From Lichenostomus cassidix (taxonomy: Eukaryota; Chordata; Aves; Passeriformes; Meliphagidae): DNA of 64,000 bases. The notes beneath the pieces were generated by a model. The model made no database searches, was not told the origin of the DNA, and saw only the letters and a program-made list of their open reading frames with translations. The DNA is taken from positions 47,811,797 to 47,875,796 of the forward strand of contig CM039184.1 in assembly GCA_008360975.2 (NCBI GenBank), read 5' to 3'. Position 1 is the stretch's first letter; each line of letters starts with the position of its first letter. Below are positions 43,801 to 51,885 of the stretch, in pieces. Made by a program: the position numbers and the translations under genes.

Positions 43801-46800
43801 TTGATCAACAAACTTCTAGCAGCTTGCAGAAGAGCACCAATTTGCAACATACTTCAGAAAGCATCCTGAATTTAAAAAATATATATTTTAACAGTGCAGT
43901 TATGGTTTGGGACAAGTTTTATGCAAAACTTTACATTAGTAAATATAATTAATTCCATATAGTATATGGCTGCCATGTATCAAAGTGTTTCAGAACTTCC
44001 AAGCCGAGATTCAATTTTAAGGGACTGAAGCTTCTTCATTTACAAAAAGTTAACTCCTTAAAATACAGAATATTTAAACTAAAATCCACAACTCATATGT
44101 AACAAGCTGGAGCGAAAATGAAGTCTTTTAGCTGGTTTTGAAGCTTGAGGATATTATTCTATTAAAAAACCCAATAAAATATAATTCACAATAGTGAAAT
44201 AAACCTTATTATTTGGAAAATGATAAAGTCCAGTAATTTCTGTGAGATTGCTTCTCAGAAACCAGAAGTACTACTTGAAAGTACAAACAAATATCAATCC
44301 TTGTCTCCTACATCTCAACACAGCTTTCAGAACAAAAACCTTATGGTTCCAACATGTCAAACCAACATATCTGCTCTTTCGTGCCCTACCACTCTATAAT
44401 GTTGGAGGTTTGCCACACATTCATAATGATTAACAAATTTTAAAATTACCATATTGAAAGAGATATATTAAATAAAATTAAGATTTCTCAAGCAGGTTAG
44501 TGTTAAGTAATGAGGTACTCCTAGCATAACATTCTACACAAATTATTCAAAGATCAGATTCTCTTGAAGCTTGGACTACATAACTATGTTTCAATTAGGC
44601 AATTAGTTAATGCCCTAAAAACTGAGAACTACAGCTAATAACAATTCAAGGATACTTTCTTGTAAAAATAACATTTAATAAATTTATTTATTCACAAATA
44701 AACTTATGAAGCTGATCTTACTACACAGCAAATAAGGCTGCACCACAAATAACTAGGATTCTTTAAACAGTCATCCCTTTCACTTGAAAACAAAAGAAAA
44801 AAATCCCTTTGTTGTCCCTTTCCTTTCTTTTCTTGCCTAGTTTAAAACACCAAGCAGCTGATCCATCAATAATCATGACAAAAAACTTCCACTAAAATTG
44901 CTTTGCAAAAACTGAGTAGAAGCTTCTTTTCAAAAAACATGTACAACCAGTTATATCATTAAAAGAAGTATCACAAACACCATTTAACAAAAGACTGCGT
45001 CACAAGATTTCAGGGGGGGGTGGAAGGCACAAAAATATTAAGATTATATCCATGCACAGAGATCTATGCACATGAAGTACCCTTTTGAAGTCTACTACCT
45101 CCGCTCAGAGACTGAACAAAATCAGTGAGGAAAAAGGATACAGAATACTTCAATTCACAATCACTATTTTTCAGACAAGTAGAGGGTGATATGCCAGAAC
45201 TTTTAAGACTGAACAACTTTAAAGAGTCCCTTTTGTACTTCCAAACATCGGAATGAAATACACTTAGCTGGCTACAGTTACTAGCTTTTAAAGACTGTTG
45301 CAAGCCTCAGGAATTTACAAATTACTAAAGAAGGAACAAATATCTGCTATCCTGACAATGAGGAAAAGGAAACTTTCTTTAGAAGACTACTCAGTTGTAG
45401 AATGCTACAGTTCTAACAACTGTCAGATTAGGAAGCTCTAGCAGATGGAACAGCTCAACCTTCTTTACCTGTCATTTATAGCCTAGCCTTGAGATACCAC
45501 AATGCTCAATAGTGACACTCATTCAATGCTTATCATTAGCTCCTTTGACAAAACATACCTAAAAAATTGCCAAAAAAATTCAAATAAGCAAGCAGAGTGG
45601 TGAAAGATGAGTAATACATTCCATTTCTTATGCCTTGAATTATTTAATCCTTTTCAACATGCACATTTTTACCATCACCACTTTAAATTTGATTACTCTA
45701 AACTTAAACCCTTTAAATACCAGAACGACAAAGAAATAAAATTCAGCATTCCCCCCCACTTAGGCATTTGAATTTCCTACACAGATGCCCACAATAAAAA
45801 ATACCAAGAATTCTGCAGTAGTATTATTGCACAATTGAAAGAAAAAACTTACCACTAAATATATTAAGTTTTTACATTTTTATAAATACTCTTTATTGTA
45901 GCTTAGTACTACCTGTTTCAACTTTATGCAGGGTTTCTCCACGGGCTGATCCATTTGTATCTTCTGATCCATGATCCTTCTTCTGACCATTGGAGGTATA
46001 AACTCTTACTTGACTCATTAGCTGCACTGGCAGGCGATTGCATGGTAGAATATAAGACAGGCTCCCACTTTTCATTGAAACTTGCCATCCTAACAGGGGG
46101 AAGCAAAAAAGCTCTTTCAGGCAGCCATTTTGGACGAAAATAGAATGGAAAGCGGTTCTGCTCTACCAGTATAAGTTATGGAAAATTAGTTAGTAAGTAG
46201 TGATCTGTCCTTATTCTACCCATGTTTATGAACTACAAAATGAGAGTACAAAGCATGCTTTCACTAACTCCCTTCAAACATCCACTTTGAAACTTCATCT
46301 TCACATTACGGATTTTTTCCCACAGTCCAGCATGCATTTTTTCCAGACACCTCTGGATGATCTTAAAGGTTCAAAAAAAAACCCAACATGAAAGTACAAA
46401 GCTATTTGACAAAATTGGATTTCTGATATATTAAGTCCCATTCTAGTCATACTGCCTCAAAGTCTTTAAAAACTATGTATTGATAAAAGAACAAATACAG
46501 ACCACTACAAAGCTATTAGCCAGTGTTGCCATTTCATTTGACTCAGTGCACACTGTGTACAAATCACAGCTTACCAATGAAGAAAAACTGAACTGTGTGC
46601 ATTACACAGTTGCTACAGAAATCACACAGAAAAGCAAATGACATTGTACAAAACATTTAATAGGGAAGTATCTTAAATTCTGCAACATTCACAACAGACT
46701 AATTACAAGATAAATATGCAAAAAGTCCATTGAGAAACCACCCTGGGTAGGCAATCTTCTATTTCAAAAGATCAGCCAAAAGCAGAGTTGCAGCACAGAC

Positions 46801-47971
46801 CAACTTGTATTAGCGACCAGTTTCTTTTACAGAGCACAACACTTCTGTAGAGAGGGTAAATAACACCTCCAACCAGAAATGCAGCAGGGAAATTGGCTGC
46901 TTTGGAAAGTGCTCACTAAAAAATAAATATATTTTTGTAAATTACGAGGTGCTAGTAAATCAAATCATACAAAGCACAACCACTTGTCTACGAATAACAC
47001 ACCTCTCACAAAAAAATCCTATTTTACAGAACTGTTTATTCCATATAAGTGCCAACAGCTTTCCTTTTTTGTCTTTTGCACACCTGCATGTCTGTGCGCA
47101 CTGACCTGAACCTTACTGAAGGAAAAATTTCACCAAAAAAGGACAGATCAGCTCTTACTAACAGTTGTCGCACATGTGACAAAAGCCCTAAAAACACAGT
47201 TCACTGAACTTAGTGATTATGAATTTTTAAAACACTACAAAAAACATGCGGCACAAGATGAGCAGTGCTGTTTCCTGAGCTTTGGTGATACTGGAGCAGT
47301 TGAAAAGGGAAACTTAATCAGCACATTTAGAGGACATTTTTCCTACTAATCCATGCACACACAATAAACCGCTAAAAGAAAAGCGCATTTACTGCAATTC
47401 AACCGTTAGTGACTACACGAAGAAGGAGGAAACTGCTCAGAATTCAAATTCCATGAGCTCGGCGGCCTGAAGGAAAAGCCGAGGCTGGCTCCTCGGACCA
47501 ACACCAAACCGCGCTACATTTTATGTAATTCCTGCAAACTTCACTCCCGGCGTGACGCGCCCGCTGTACGTCAGACGGGGCTGGCACAGCGCTGCCCAGG
47601 ACACAGCGGCCCGGCACTGCGCTCGCACAACACTCGCACGTTTCCATTCTGTTGAAAGCCGACCCGCAGAAAGCAGCCGGCGCTCCCGGCCCGCGAGTGC
47701 CCGCAGCGGTGCTACCGCCTCGGAGGGACCCCGGCCGCCACCACCGCCGGCGTGTGCCCGCACCCGCCGTGCCCCAGGGAGAGCGCAGCTCCGTCGCAGC
47801 TCCCTGCGAGCCTCGGCCGGCGCGGGCGGGAGCCGGCGGACGCGGCGCAGCGGGCCGGGCCCCGCGGGACTCACCGTGGCAGGCGCGGGGCCGCGGAGCC
47901 GCCTGGCACCGCAGGTACAGGCGGTAGAGGCCGCGGCAGCCCCGCCGCTGGGCGGCCAGGGCCGGCATCAT
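19757..47971 (-). CDS. SLC30A9: SLC30A9 (ZnT9), complete 18-exon coding sequence
   Basis: Coding exons in transcript order: 47971-47875, 46089-45913, 43586-43524, 40993-40894, 40082-39990, 39763-39681, 38666-38608, 37906-37839, 34299-34197, 32383-32328, 31002-30867, 30466-30427, 30003-29932, 29483-29376, 28449-28284, 24106-23977, 21240-21127, 19801-19757. They total 1710 nt with all phases consistent, giving 569 residues against 568 in human as I recall. ZnT9 is a cation-diffusion-facilitator family member that exports zinc from mitochondria; older work also describes it as a nuclear coactivator. Layout: an Arg-rich N-terminus without acidic residues (1-32, presequence-like), an XPA-like module (about 113-195, KKREYGPKYTQNNF to SLEVWGSPEAL), about six membrane segments (about 235-455), and a C-terminal domain (about 460-569) with VRFKAEVDFDGRVVTRSYLE. 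Metal-site residues H273 and D277 (HSLAD) are in membrane segment 2. The promoter is a CpG island. Alternatives such as another ZnT are excluded by the XPA-like part. Confidence 0.96.
21127..21240 (-). CDS. SLC30A9: SLC30A9 exon 17
   Basis: 38 whole codons: EIQQVKTLEELEAFMLKHGE, then NIIDILGAEVDRLEKDLK. It is a charged, probably helical or coiled-coil segment of the C-terminal domain. Splice sites are CTTCCTAG| and |GTAAAT. The intron towards exon 16 (21241-23976) carries the CR1 at 21879 and the SINE at 23591. Confidence 0.93.
21879..22125 (-). mobile_element. CR1 LINE 3' fragment
   Basis: Read on the - strand it ends in the CR1 3' terminus (TGTGTGATTCTATGG). Upstream it contains the familiar CR1 blocks for 'AGATGATCTTTAAGGCC', 'GGATGGGGTCCTGAGC' and 'CACTGTGAGCGTGG'. 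It is 5'-truncated, as most CR1 copies are, and moderately diverged. It lies in the intron between SLC30A9 exons 16 and 17, in the sense orientation of the gene. Confidence 0.85.
23591..23728 (-). mobile_element. TguSINE1-like SINE (tRNA-Ile-derived head, CR1-derived tail)
   Basis: On the - strand the element starts with a tRNA-Ile-like head: GATTGGCTCAGTTGGTCAG (A box), GGTGCTAATTTTGCCAAGG (anticodon-arm region around AAT), then GGTTGTGGGTTAGCTCC (degenerate B box). It runs through a GGCCATTCACCTAAG junction into a CR1-type tail, ending CCAACTCAGAATATTCTG and TGAT. This composite is the architecture of the passerine SINE family TguSINE1. The copy is nearly full length. It is an old SINE rather than a working tRNA, since the acceptor stem does not close. 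Confidence 0.75.
23977..24106 (-). CDS. SLC30A9: SLC30A9 exon 16
   Basis: Encodes AIHDVKATDMGMSKVRFKAE and VDFDGRVVTRSYLEKQDIEQ, ending LLQ before the donor GTATGT. It is the hallmark C-terminal block of ZnT9, by which I first recognised the gene. The first base A completes an Arg codon (AG|A) from exon 15. The next intron, 24107-28283 (4177 bp), is the largest of the gene. I see only AT-rich DNA in it. Confidence 0.96.
24107..28283 (-). other. SLC30A9: SLC30A9 intron 15
   Basis: 4.2 kb of AT-rich intronic sequence between exons 15 and 16. I see a short duplication around 26755-26780 (TGTACCTAGT twice, flanking an ACAAT spacer) and scattered A runs, but no retrotransposon, exon or RNA gene. 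Confidence 0.7.
28284..28449 (-). CDS. SLC30A9: SLC30A9 exon 15
   Basis: Encodes NPYYDSVGSLGVGTLLGTVS, AFLIYTNTEALLGRSIEPEQ and LQRLTELLESDPVV. It is the last membrane segment plus the linker into the C-terminal domain. Splice sites are ATTTAG| and |GTAAGA. The intron towards exon 14 (28450-29375) has long T/A homopolymer stretches around 28560-28650 and nothing else notable. Confidence 0.94.
29376..29483 (-). CDS. SLC30A9: SLC30A9 exon 14
   Basis: Encodes VVQSRDPSTNVVLLEDAAAV and LSVAVAATCMGLTSLT, membrane segment 5. Two AGs lie 8 nt apart at the acceptor (GTGTGCAG|TTGTGCAG). Only the upstream one keeps the frame, giving V-V-Q before SRD. The Asp of LLED probably aligns with the conserved CDF aspartate; the residue four before it is Val, not the His found in most ZnTs. 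The intron towards exon 13 (29484-29931) shows nothing. Confidence 0.9.
29932..30003 (-). CDS. SLC30A9: SLC30A9 exon 13
   Basis: Encodes ATLLVAINEIRRSARAKGLS then FYQY: the end of membrane segment 4 and the basic loop before segment 5. Splice sites are TTGTTTCAG| and |GTATGT. It starts with two bases of an Ala codon and ends with one base of a Val codon. The intron towards exon 12 (30004-30426) shows nothing. Confidence 0.92.
30427..30466 (-). CDS. SLC30A9: SLC30A9 exon 12 (40-nt small exon)
   Basis: Encodes AYCILAGSLVSEG, part of membrane segment 4. At 40 nt it is the shortest internal exon and is easily missed by gene predictors. The CCCATACAG| acceptor and |GTATGC donor fit, and the phases match exons 11 and 13. 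The intron towards exon 11 (30467-30866) has no recognisable feature. Confidence 0.92.
30867..31002 (-). CDS. SLC30A9: SLC30A9 exon 11
   Basis: Encodes YGFTNMRYIASLISGVGIFM, MGAGLSWYHGIIGLLHPHPV and ESLLW, covering membrane segment 3 and the following loop. The first base completes the Pro codon CC|G from exon 10. The donor is GTAAGC. The intron towards exon 10 (31003-32327) contains an AAC-rich run near 32095-32120 and no other feature. Confidence 0.95.
32095..32120. repeat. (AAC)n / AACC low-complexity run
   Basis: About five AAC units followed by ACCAACCAAC and then an A run. It is a short microsatellite in the SLC30A9 intron between exons 10 and 11. Confidence 0.8.
32328..32383 (-). CDS. 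SLC30A9: SLC30A9 exon 10
   Basis: Encodes ALLALGISQSARTPDPSHP, the end of membrane segment 2 and the PDPSHPYG loop typical of CDF transporters. Splice sites are TTAAATAG| and |GTAAGC. The intron towards exon 9 (32384-34196) has no recognisable element. Confidence 0.93.
34197..34299 (-). CDS. SLC30A9: SLC30A9 exon 9
   Basis: Encodes NGLNFFFKLLAWVYTGSASM and FSEAIHSLADTCNQ. It contains the membrane segment 2 metal-site motif H273-S-L-A-D277. Splice sites are GTTTTCAG| and |GTGAGT. The exon follows on from a split Ile codon (AT|A). Confidence 0.95.
34300..37838 (-). other. SLC30A9: SLC30A9 intron 8
   Basis: 3.5 kb of AT-rich intronic DNA between exons 8 and 9. A 114-codon open frame on the - strand (35335-35679) has no splice context or recognisable domain. 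No transposon is recognised. Confidence 0.7.
37839..37906 (-). CDS. SLC30A9: SLC30A9 exon 8
   Basis: Encodes PRSSTAAMFFKGPGKVVMVA and ICI (last codon split), the start of membrane segment 1. Splice sites are TTATGTAG| and a consensus |GTAAGT. The intron towards exon 7 (37907-38607) shows nothing. Confidence 0.93.
38608..38666 (-). CDS. SLC30A9: SLC30A9 exon 7
   Basis: Encodes LFRNQRLLWEYKEFFGNTK, a charged helix between the XPA-like module and the membrane part. Acceptor TTGTACTGCAG|, donor |GTATGG. The split first codon gives Asn (A|AT) where I recall Arg in human. The intron towards exon 6 (38667-39680) shows nothing. Confidence 0.9.
39681..39763 (-). CDS. SLC30A9: SLC30A9 exon 6 (XPA-like signature)
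   Basis: Encodes SLEVWGSPEALARERKRRKE and AEIKYRE. SLEVWGS-EAL is the same motif as in the C-terminal part of the XPA repair protein, followed by a highly basic helix. Donor |GTGAGT, acceptor TTCATGCAG|. The intron towards exon 5 is only 226 bp. Confidence 0.94.
39990..40082 (-). CDS. SLC30A9: SLC30A9 exon 5
   Basis: Encodes DLDQLRKIKRRSPHDDTETF and TVYLRSDVEA, the middle of the XPA-like module. The acceptor used (CTTTCCGTAG|) is weaker than an intronic CTTTTTTTGTACAG 104 nt upstream. The phase of exon 4 requires the weaker one. Donor |GTAAGA. The intron towards exon 4 (40083-40893) has no repeat. Confidence 0.92.
40894..40993 (-). CDS. SLC30A9: SLC30A9 exon 4
   Basis: Encodes KAVLKKREYGPKYTQNNFIT and GVRAINEFCLKS, the beginning of the XPA-like module. 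The acceptor is a long T run ending TTTAAG|, the donor |GTATGA. A 7-A coding homopolymer encodes the KK before REYG. The intron towards exon 3 (40994-43523) contains the solo LTR. Confidence 0.94.
42325..42630 (+). repeat. Tandem array inside the LTR, 45-50 bp period
   Basis: Seven occurrences of a CACACTGGAGCAG-like core begin at about 42331, 42381, 42426, 42472, 42522, 42567 and 42612. The spacing is 50, 45, 46, 50, 45 and 45 bp. The units are diverged but clearly related. Because 45 is a multiple of three, long spurious open frames appear on both strands. Confidence 0.8.
42805..42815 (+). terminator. LTR polyadenylation signals
   Basis: Two overlapping AATAAA hexamers in GGCAATAAAATAAACTG, in the expected place for the end of an LTR R region. 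They are on the strand opposite to SLC30A9 transcription, so they should not end that transcript. Confidence 0.65.
43491..43519. repeat. 10-bp tandem repeat, nearly three copies, at the exon 3 donor
   Basis: TACACTTCGA is repeated at 43491, 43501 and (last two bases changed) 43511. In SLC30A9 sense the array begins a few bases after the exon 3/intron junction. Confidence 0.9.
43524..43586 (-). CDS. SLC30A9: SLC30A9 exon 3
   Basis: Encodes QDTTNAGQKQSSPKQPIQVK, a polar, low-conservation linker (human counterpart roughly KAPLKQEPLQV). Splice sites are TATTTCACAG| and |GTAAAG, and the phases fit both neighbours. Sequence support is weaker than for other exons because the region diverges quickly. 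The intron towards exon 2 (43587-45912) shows only AT-rich DNA. Confidence 0.85.
45913..46089 (-). CDS. SLC30A9: SLC30A9 exon 2
   Basis: Encodes WQVSMKSGSLSYILPCNRLP, VQLMSQVRVYTSNGQKKDHG and SEDTNGSARGETLHKVET. SQVRVYTSN matches the SQVKLYSTN block of mammalian ZnT9, plausibly around the presequence cleavage region. Acceptor TTCCCCCTGTTAG|. The donor |GTAGTA departs from consensus at +4. The intron towards exon 1 (46090-47874) has no recognisable repeat and merges into the CpG island. Confidence 0.88.
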
Positions 47972-48330
47972 GGCGGCGGCCGCTCGGCAGCGGCCGGAGG
48001 GACGGCGGCGATTCGCATCGGCGGAGGCCGGCGCGGCTGCGGCGGAGCCCCGTGGCCCCGGGCGGCGGCGGTGGCCGGAGGCCGGCGGTGGGCGGCGCCG
48101 CGACACCCGGATGTGCGGGGGCACGGCGGGGCCGCCGCTGACTCACCGCCCCGCCCGCCGCGCCTGCGCCGCGGCCGCACCTGCCGGGGGAGCGGGGCGG
48201 CTGTGGGCCGGGCGGGCCCGGGGAACCGACCCGGCTCGGGAGCGGCTGCTGCTCTTTCACGGCGCCTGCTGGCGGGCTAATGCACACGGGCGCGCGCAGC
48301 AAGCGTACGCCCGGTAGATCTGTTAGCGTA
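47490..48330 (-). promoter_or_regulatory. SLC30A9: CpG-island promoter of SLC30A9
   Basis: GC-rich and CpG-dense block of about 0.8 kb in otherwise AT-rich DNA, covering exon 1, the start of intron 1 and the upstream region. Visible motifs: Sp1-type GC boxes (CCGCCCCGCCC near 48147-48157; GGGGCGG near 48194), an NRF1-like GCGCCTGCGC at 48160-48169, and a YY1-like GCCGCCAT over the start codon. There is no clear TATA box, as expected for a housekeeping-type promoter. Confidence 0.85.
47875..47971 (-). CDS. SLC30A9: SLC30A9 exon 1 (start codon, mitochondrial presequence)
   Basis: Starts GCCGCC-ATG-ATG, a strong Kozak context, with a second Met directly after. It encodes MMPALAAQRRGCRGLYRLYL and RCQAAPRPRACH, 32 residues with eight Arg and no Asp or Glu, typical of a mitochondrial targeting sequence. 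The donor is CCACG|GTGAGT. The - strand frame stays open upstream, but I see no in-frame upstream ATG in good context, so the start at 47971 is preferred. Confidence 0.9.
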
Positions 48331-48354
48331 CGTAAAAACACGCAAGACAATTTT

Positions 48355-48795
48355 TTTATAAGATCAGGGAAAAGACCTCTGAGATCCAACCTATCGAGTC
48401 CAACCTGTGATCGAACCTCACCTTGTCAACCAGACCGTGGCACTGAGCCACGGCCAGTCGTTCGTTAAACACCTCCAGGGTCGGTGACTCCACCACTTCC
48501 TGGGCAGCCCATTCCAGTGTCTAATGACCCCTGATGGGAAGAAATTCTTCAGGATGTCCAATCTAAGCTTCCCCTGGCGCAGGTTCAGACTATGCCTTCC
48601 CGACGTGTCAGTTTCCTGGGTGCACAGGCTGACCCACCAGGCCCCAGCCTCCTTTCAGGCCGTTGTGGAGAGTGATAAGCTCTCCCCTGAGTCTCCTTTT
48701 CTCCAGGATAAGTACCCCCAGCTCCCTCAGCCATGCCCCACAACACTTGTGGTCCAGACCCTTCACCAGCTTCGTTGCCTTTCCCTGGACATAGA
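48355..48795 (-). mobile_element. CR1 LINE fragment behind the SLC30A9 promoter
   Basis: The + strand shows the reverse complement of a CR1 3' region: GGAAAAGACCTCTGAGATCC, ATCGAGTCCAACC, CACCTCCAGGGTCGGTGAC, CTTCCCCTGGCGCAG, GTGATAAGCTCTCCCCTGAG and CCCTTCACCAGCTTCGTTGC. About 440 bp remain, 5'-truncated, orientation -. It directly abuts the distal side of the CpG island. Confidence 0.88.
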
Positions 48796-51700
48796 TAACA
48801 TTAAAGCACATACACTAAATCTGTTTCTTTATGAAAATGTACTCCCCTAGCCTAAGCCATTCCCTAAAATGCACTTGCAGGATCAGTGCTGATAATCTAA
48901 GATTTCATTTAAAATTATGTCTTTCTCCAGGGAGAGTGCAATGCGGCTGATGCTGTGCTCCAGGGCTGTAAGGGCTGCCTGTGTCCAGCTGTGACACCTC
49001 CTGCTCTGCTGATCTGCAGCCTGGCTCACGACCATGCCTGTAATCAGTCGACTGTAATCAGGCACTCCATTACACTCTTTTTTTATAAGTTTTTTCCAGA
49101 ATAGCTTTGATATTAGTTTGCATGGTTGAGAAAATACCTCAGGCTTCCTTGTCTTCATTTGCACATGAAGACATGGGAGGAACATGGGAGCTCACCAGAA
49201 GCTAGCTTGACAGGGAATTTGGATAATTAATGTACCTGCTAATCCACAAAGCATTTGATCACTGAGGAGAGTTATTACGGTGCCTATCTTTAACATACAC
49301 AATTAGATTTTGAACAAAGTTTGCTGGCACATTTTTACCAGCCACCGAGCGAGCAGCATTGCCAATACAAGTTTTCCTAGAAGGCCAAGGGAGGCAGATT
49401 GAAGTAAAACACTTCCACAAAATAATTAACATTCATCTTCCCAGTAGTACAACTGCAGCCATACCAAATGAATCAGGAGTGTTGCAACAGATGCTGTATC
49501 ATTATGTACCAGATGTACAGCACTGGAGTTAAATACTGAAATTGACTGCAAGTTGTAAAGTTGCAGTCAATTCACCAATTGAGGTCAATTCACCAATTTT
49601 AGTTGGAGTCTAAAATGCAGCTGATATATGTTTTGCTGGCTGCTTGTTATTTTGGCAGGAGCCTAAGACCAAAAAATAAAAAGAAACAGGAGGTTAAGAG
49701 TTCCCAACATAAAGATGTTTGAAAGCATATAGAAATTCTTGAAATATTTGTAATTCCTGAAGAGTCACTGCTATACTCTCGAAGAGATGCTAAGTTTAGG
49801 TGTATCATTCCCTCTCTAAAACCAAATGGAACTACTAACTGTTTCATATCCTTTTATCCATCTGAATAATTGAATTTGTTTCATCTGGTTTTGGTGTTGT
49901 AAATATGAAACAGGAAGAAAAATACTAAAAGTGGAATACCATGAACAGATTAATAGATATTAACAGTGTGGTGGCCAACTAGGATTTACACAATCAGCTG
50001 TTCTGCATATTGGCAAACACTGAAAACTGATGGAGACAAAGAGCAAGTAAAAGAGCAACAATAACAGCCTATTCTGCATGGGATAACTAAGTACATAAAG
50101 CAAATTATAATGAATTACCAAGACTCCTGGCATGCAGCTGCAGCATCCTAAGAAAAAAATATCAACCTTATTTATGAGCATCTCAACCATTAATTCTCAA
50201 TCACCAGCAATGAATAGAAAAACATCCTAAATTATATGGTATGTCAGGACATCCAAACTACATTTAACAACCTTTTCCCTGTGGCAAAGAGTACTATATA
50301 CAGCAAATTAGTGAGATCTTGTTTCTGTTCAATACATCAATGGAATTGCATCCTAAGGTTTAATTTTGAATGATGGTTATTCAATGACTATTTTAAGCCT
50401 GTATTTCTTAAAATCAAGCTAGAAAAAAACAAGTCTCATTCACATTCAAGTTGCTAAATGCTAAACTGATTAAAAGTATTATTTCTATACACCATGCTTG
50501 TACATGGGCTTTTGCTCCATCTGAACCTCTGTCCAGAGGACAGAGGTTACTCATATACCAATTGTGTGAAGGTCCTGGTATATTGCTCATAAGAGGAGGG
50601 AGACTTGCTACCATATCAGTCATTTCCTCAGGCCTCCTTTTGCAAAAACTCTAGAACCCTTTTTTATACCTCGCCTATGACATATACCTTGCGTATTACC
50701 TTGCCTCCAAAAAATTATACGGTTAAGTTGCCTTACCAGGTCTTCAGGAAGAACAGGGACTGTGGTTACAACCTTTTTAGATTTAGAACCTGTTTTATGG
50801 AAACACTTGAAAAGTTTACATAGAACAGCTTGCAGATCAAGAAAGACAGGTGACTGGATTGAAATATAGACATTTGAAAACTTTTTTCTTCATCCCTGTA
50901 TATTTAAAATAACTCAGTAACTGACTGTATTACTGAGGCTAAAACAGTCCACCATGATGAAATTTTCCAATATTACTGCCTAGCAAGAAATCTGTGATAC
51001 ATAAAGGCTAATAAGAAGTGAAGGATTTTAGTGCTTCTTGTATGAAAAATGAAGTAATATAAAGCCTATATAAAATTTGAATAAATTTAAACCTGAAATT
51101 CATTAAATATTTCAAGTTCCTACAGTGGACAGAGGCTTGCAATGTCCCCATATCCACAGCAAGAGCTGATGGTAATGACTTAGTATAGTTTAAATTACTC
51201 TTCAGGATTCCCATCATATCCTGCCTTGTGGGTCTCTCATATAGCATAGCAAGGAAAAAAAAGGAAAAGGGAAAGACTTGATTTTTGTACCTTTTATGAT
51301 CCTAGACATACAGTTAACAGAAAGCAACTACGTACCAATAGTTCAACAAAAAGTATGAGTACAGGAAGTGTCCAGTGATCCCAAACAGTCTTGAAGTTGT
51401 TCAGGCAAAACATTTAAATTCACAGAAAATGAGGCAATATTTTGTGGCTGGCAGGTGCATGAGGGGAACGACTTTCCTGGAGCACAGAATGGTGAATCTA
51501 CAGAAGTTTACATAATACCACTCTGAGTCATGTAGGTCTGTAAAGCTATTTCACGGTCATTGGATCAAAGATCTACATAAACTAAAAGTAAATATTTTCA
51601 TTTCCAGCACATGGGTAAGTGTTTTCAGTTATTCACGTGCAGTTCATTCACCCAAACATCAGCAGTCCTCTGCAGTTTCTTGAACTGGGGGCAGCAATGC

Positions 51701-51871
51701 TCAACACACCGTTTCAACCCCAGCAGCAGCAGCTAGTGACTGCCAAAGGAAAATAAATCATGAAGAGGCATTATTCTCCTGAGAAACTTAAATGGAAAAT
51801 TACTTTCCTCTAGCCAATAGACTCAGGAGGAGCACGTTACTAAAATTTTTAGCTTCATAGTTGCAAACCGG

Positions 51872-51885
51872 CCACTAGAGGTCAG
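51872..51885 (+). promoter_or_regulatory. CTCF-like motif
   Basis: CCACTAGAGGTCAG differs at one core position from the consensus CCASYAGRKGGCRS. It lies between the SLC30A9 promoter and TMEM33, where an insulator would be plausible. A single motif match is weak evidence. Confidence 0.3.

Noticed and set aside
47444..48389. Many long open frames (up to 242 codons) around 48 kb on both strands
   Set aside because: This is a CpG island in which stop codons are rare. Only the exon 1 frame ending at the donor at 47875 continues into other exons. The longer - strand frame begins with GTG at 48124, not ATG.
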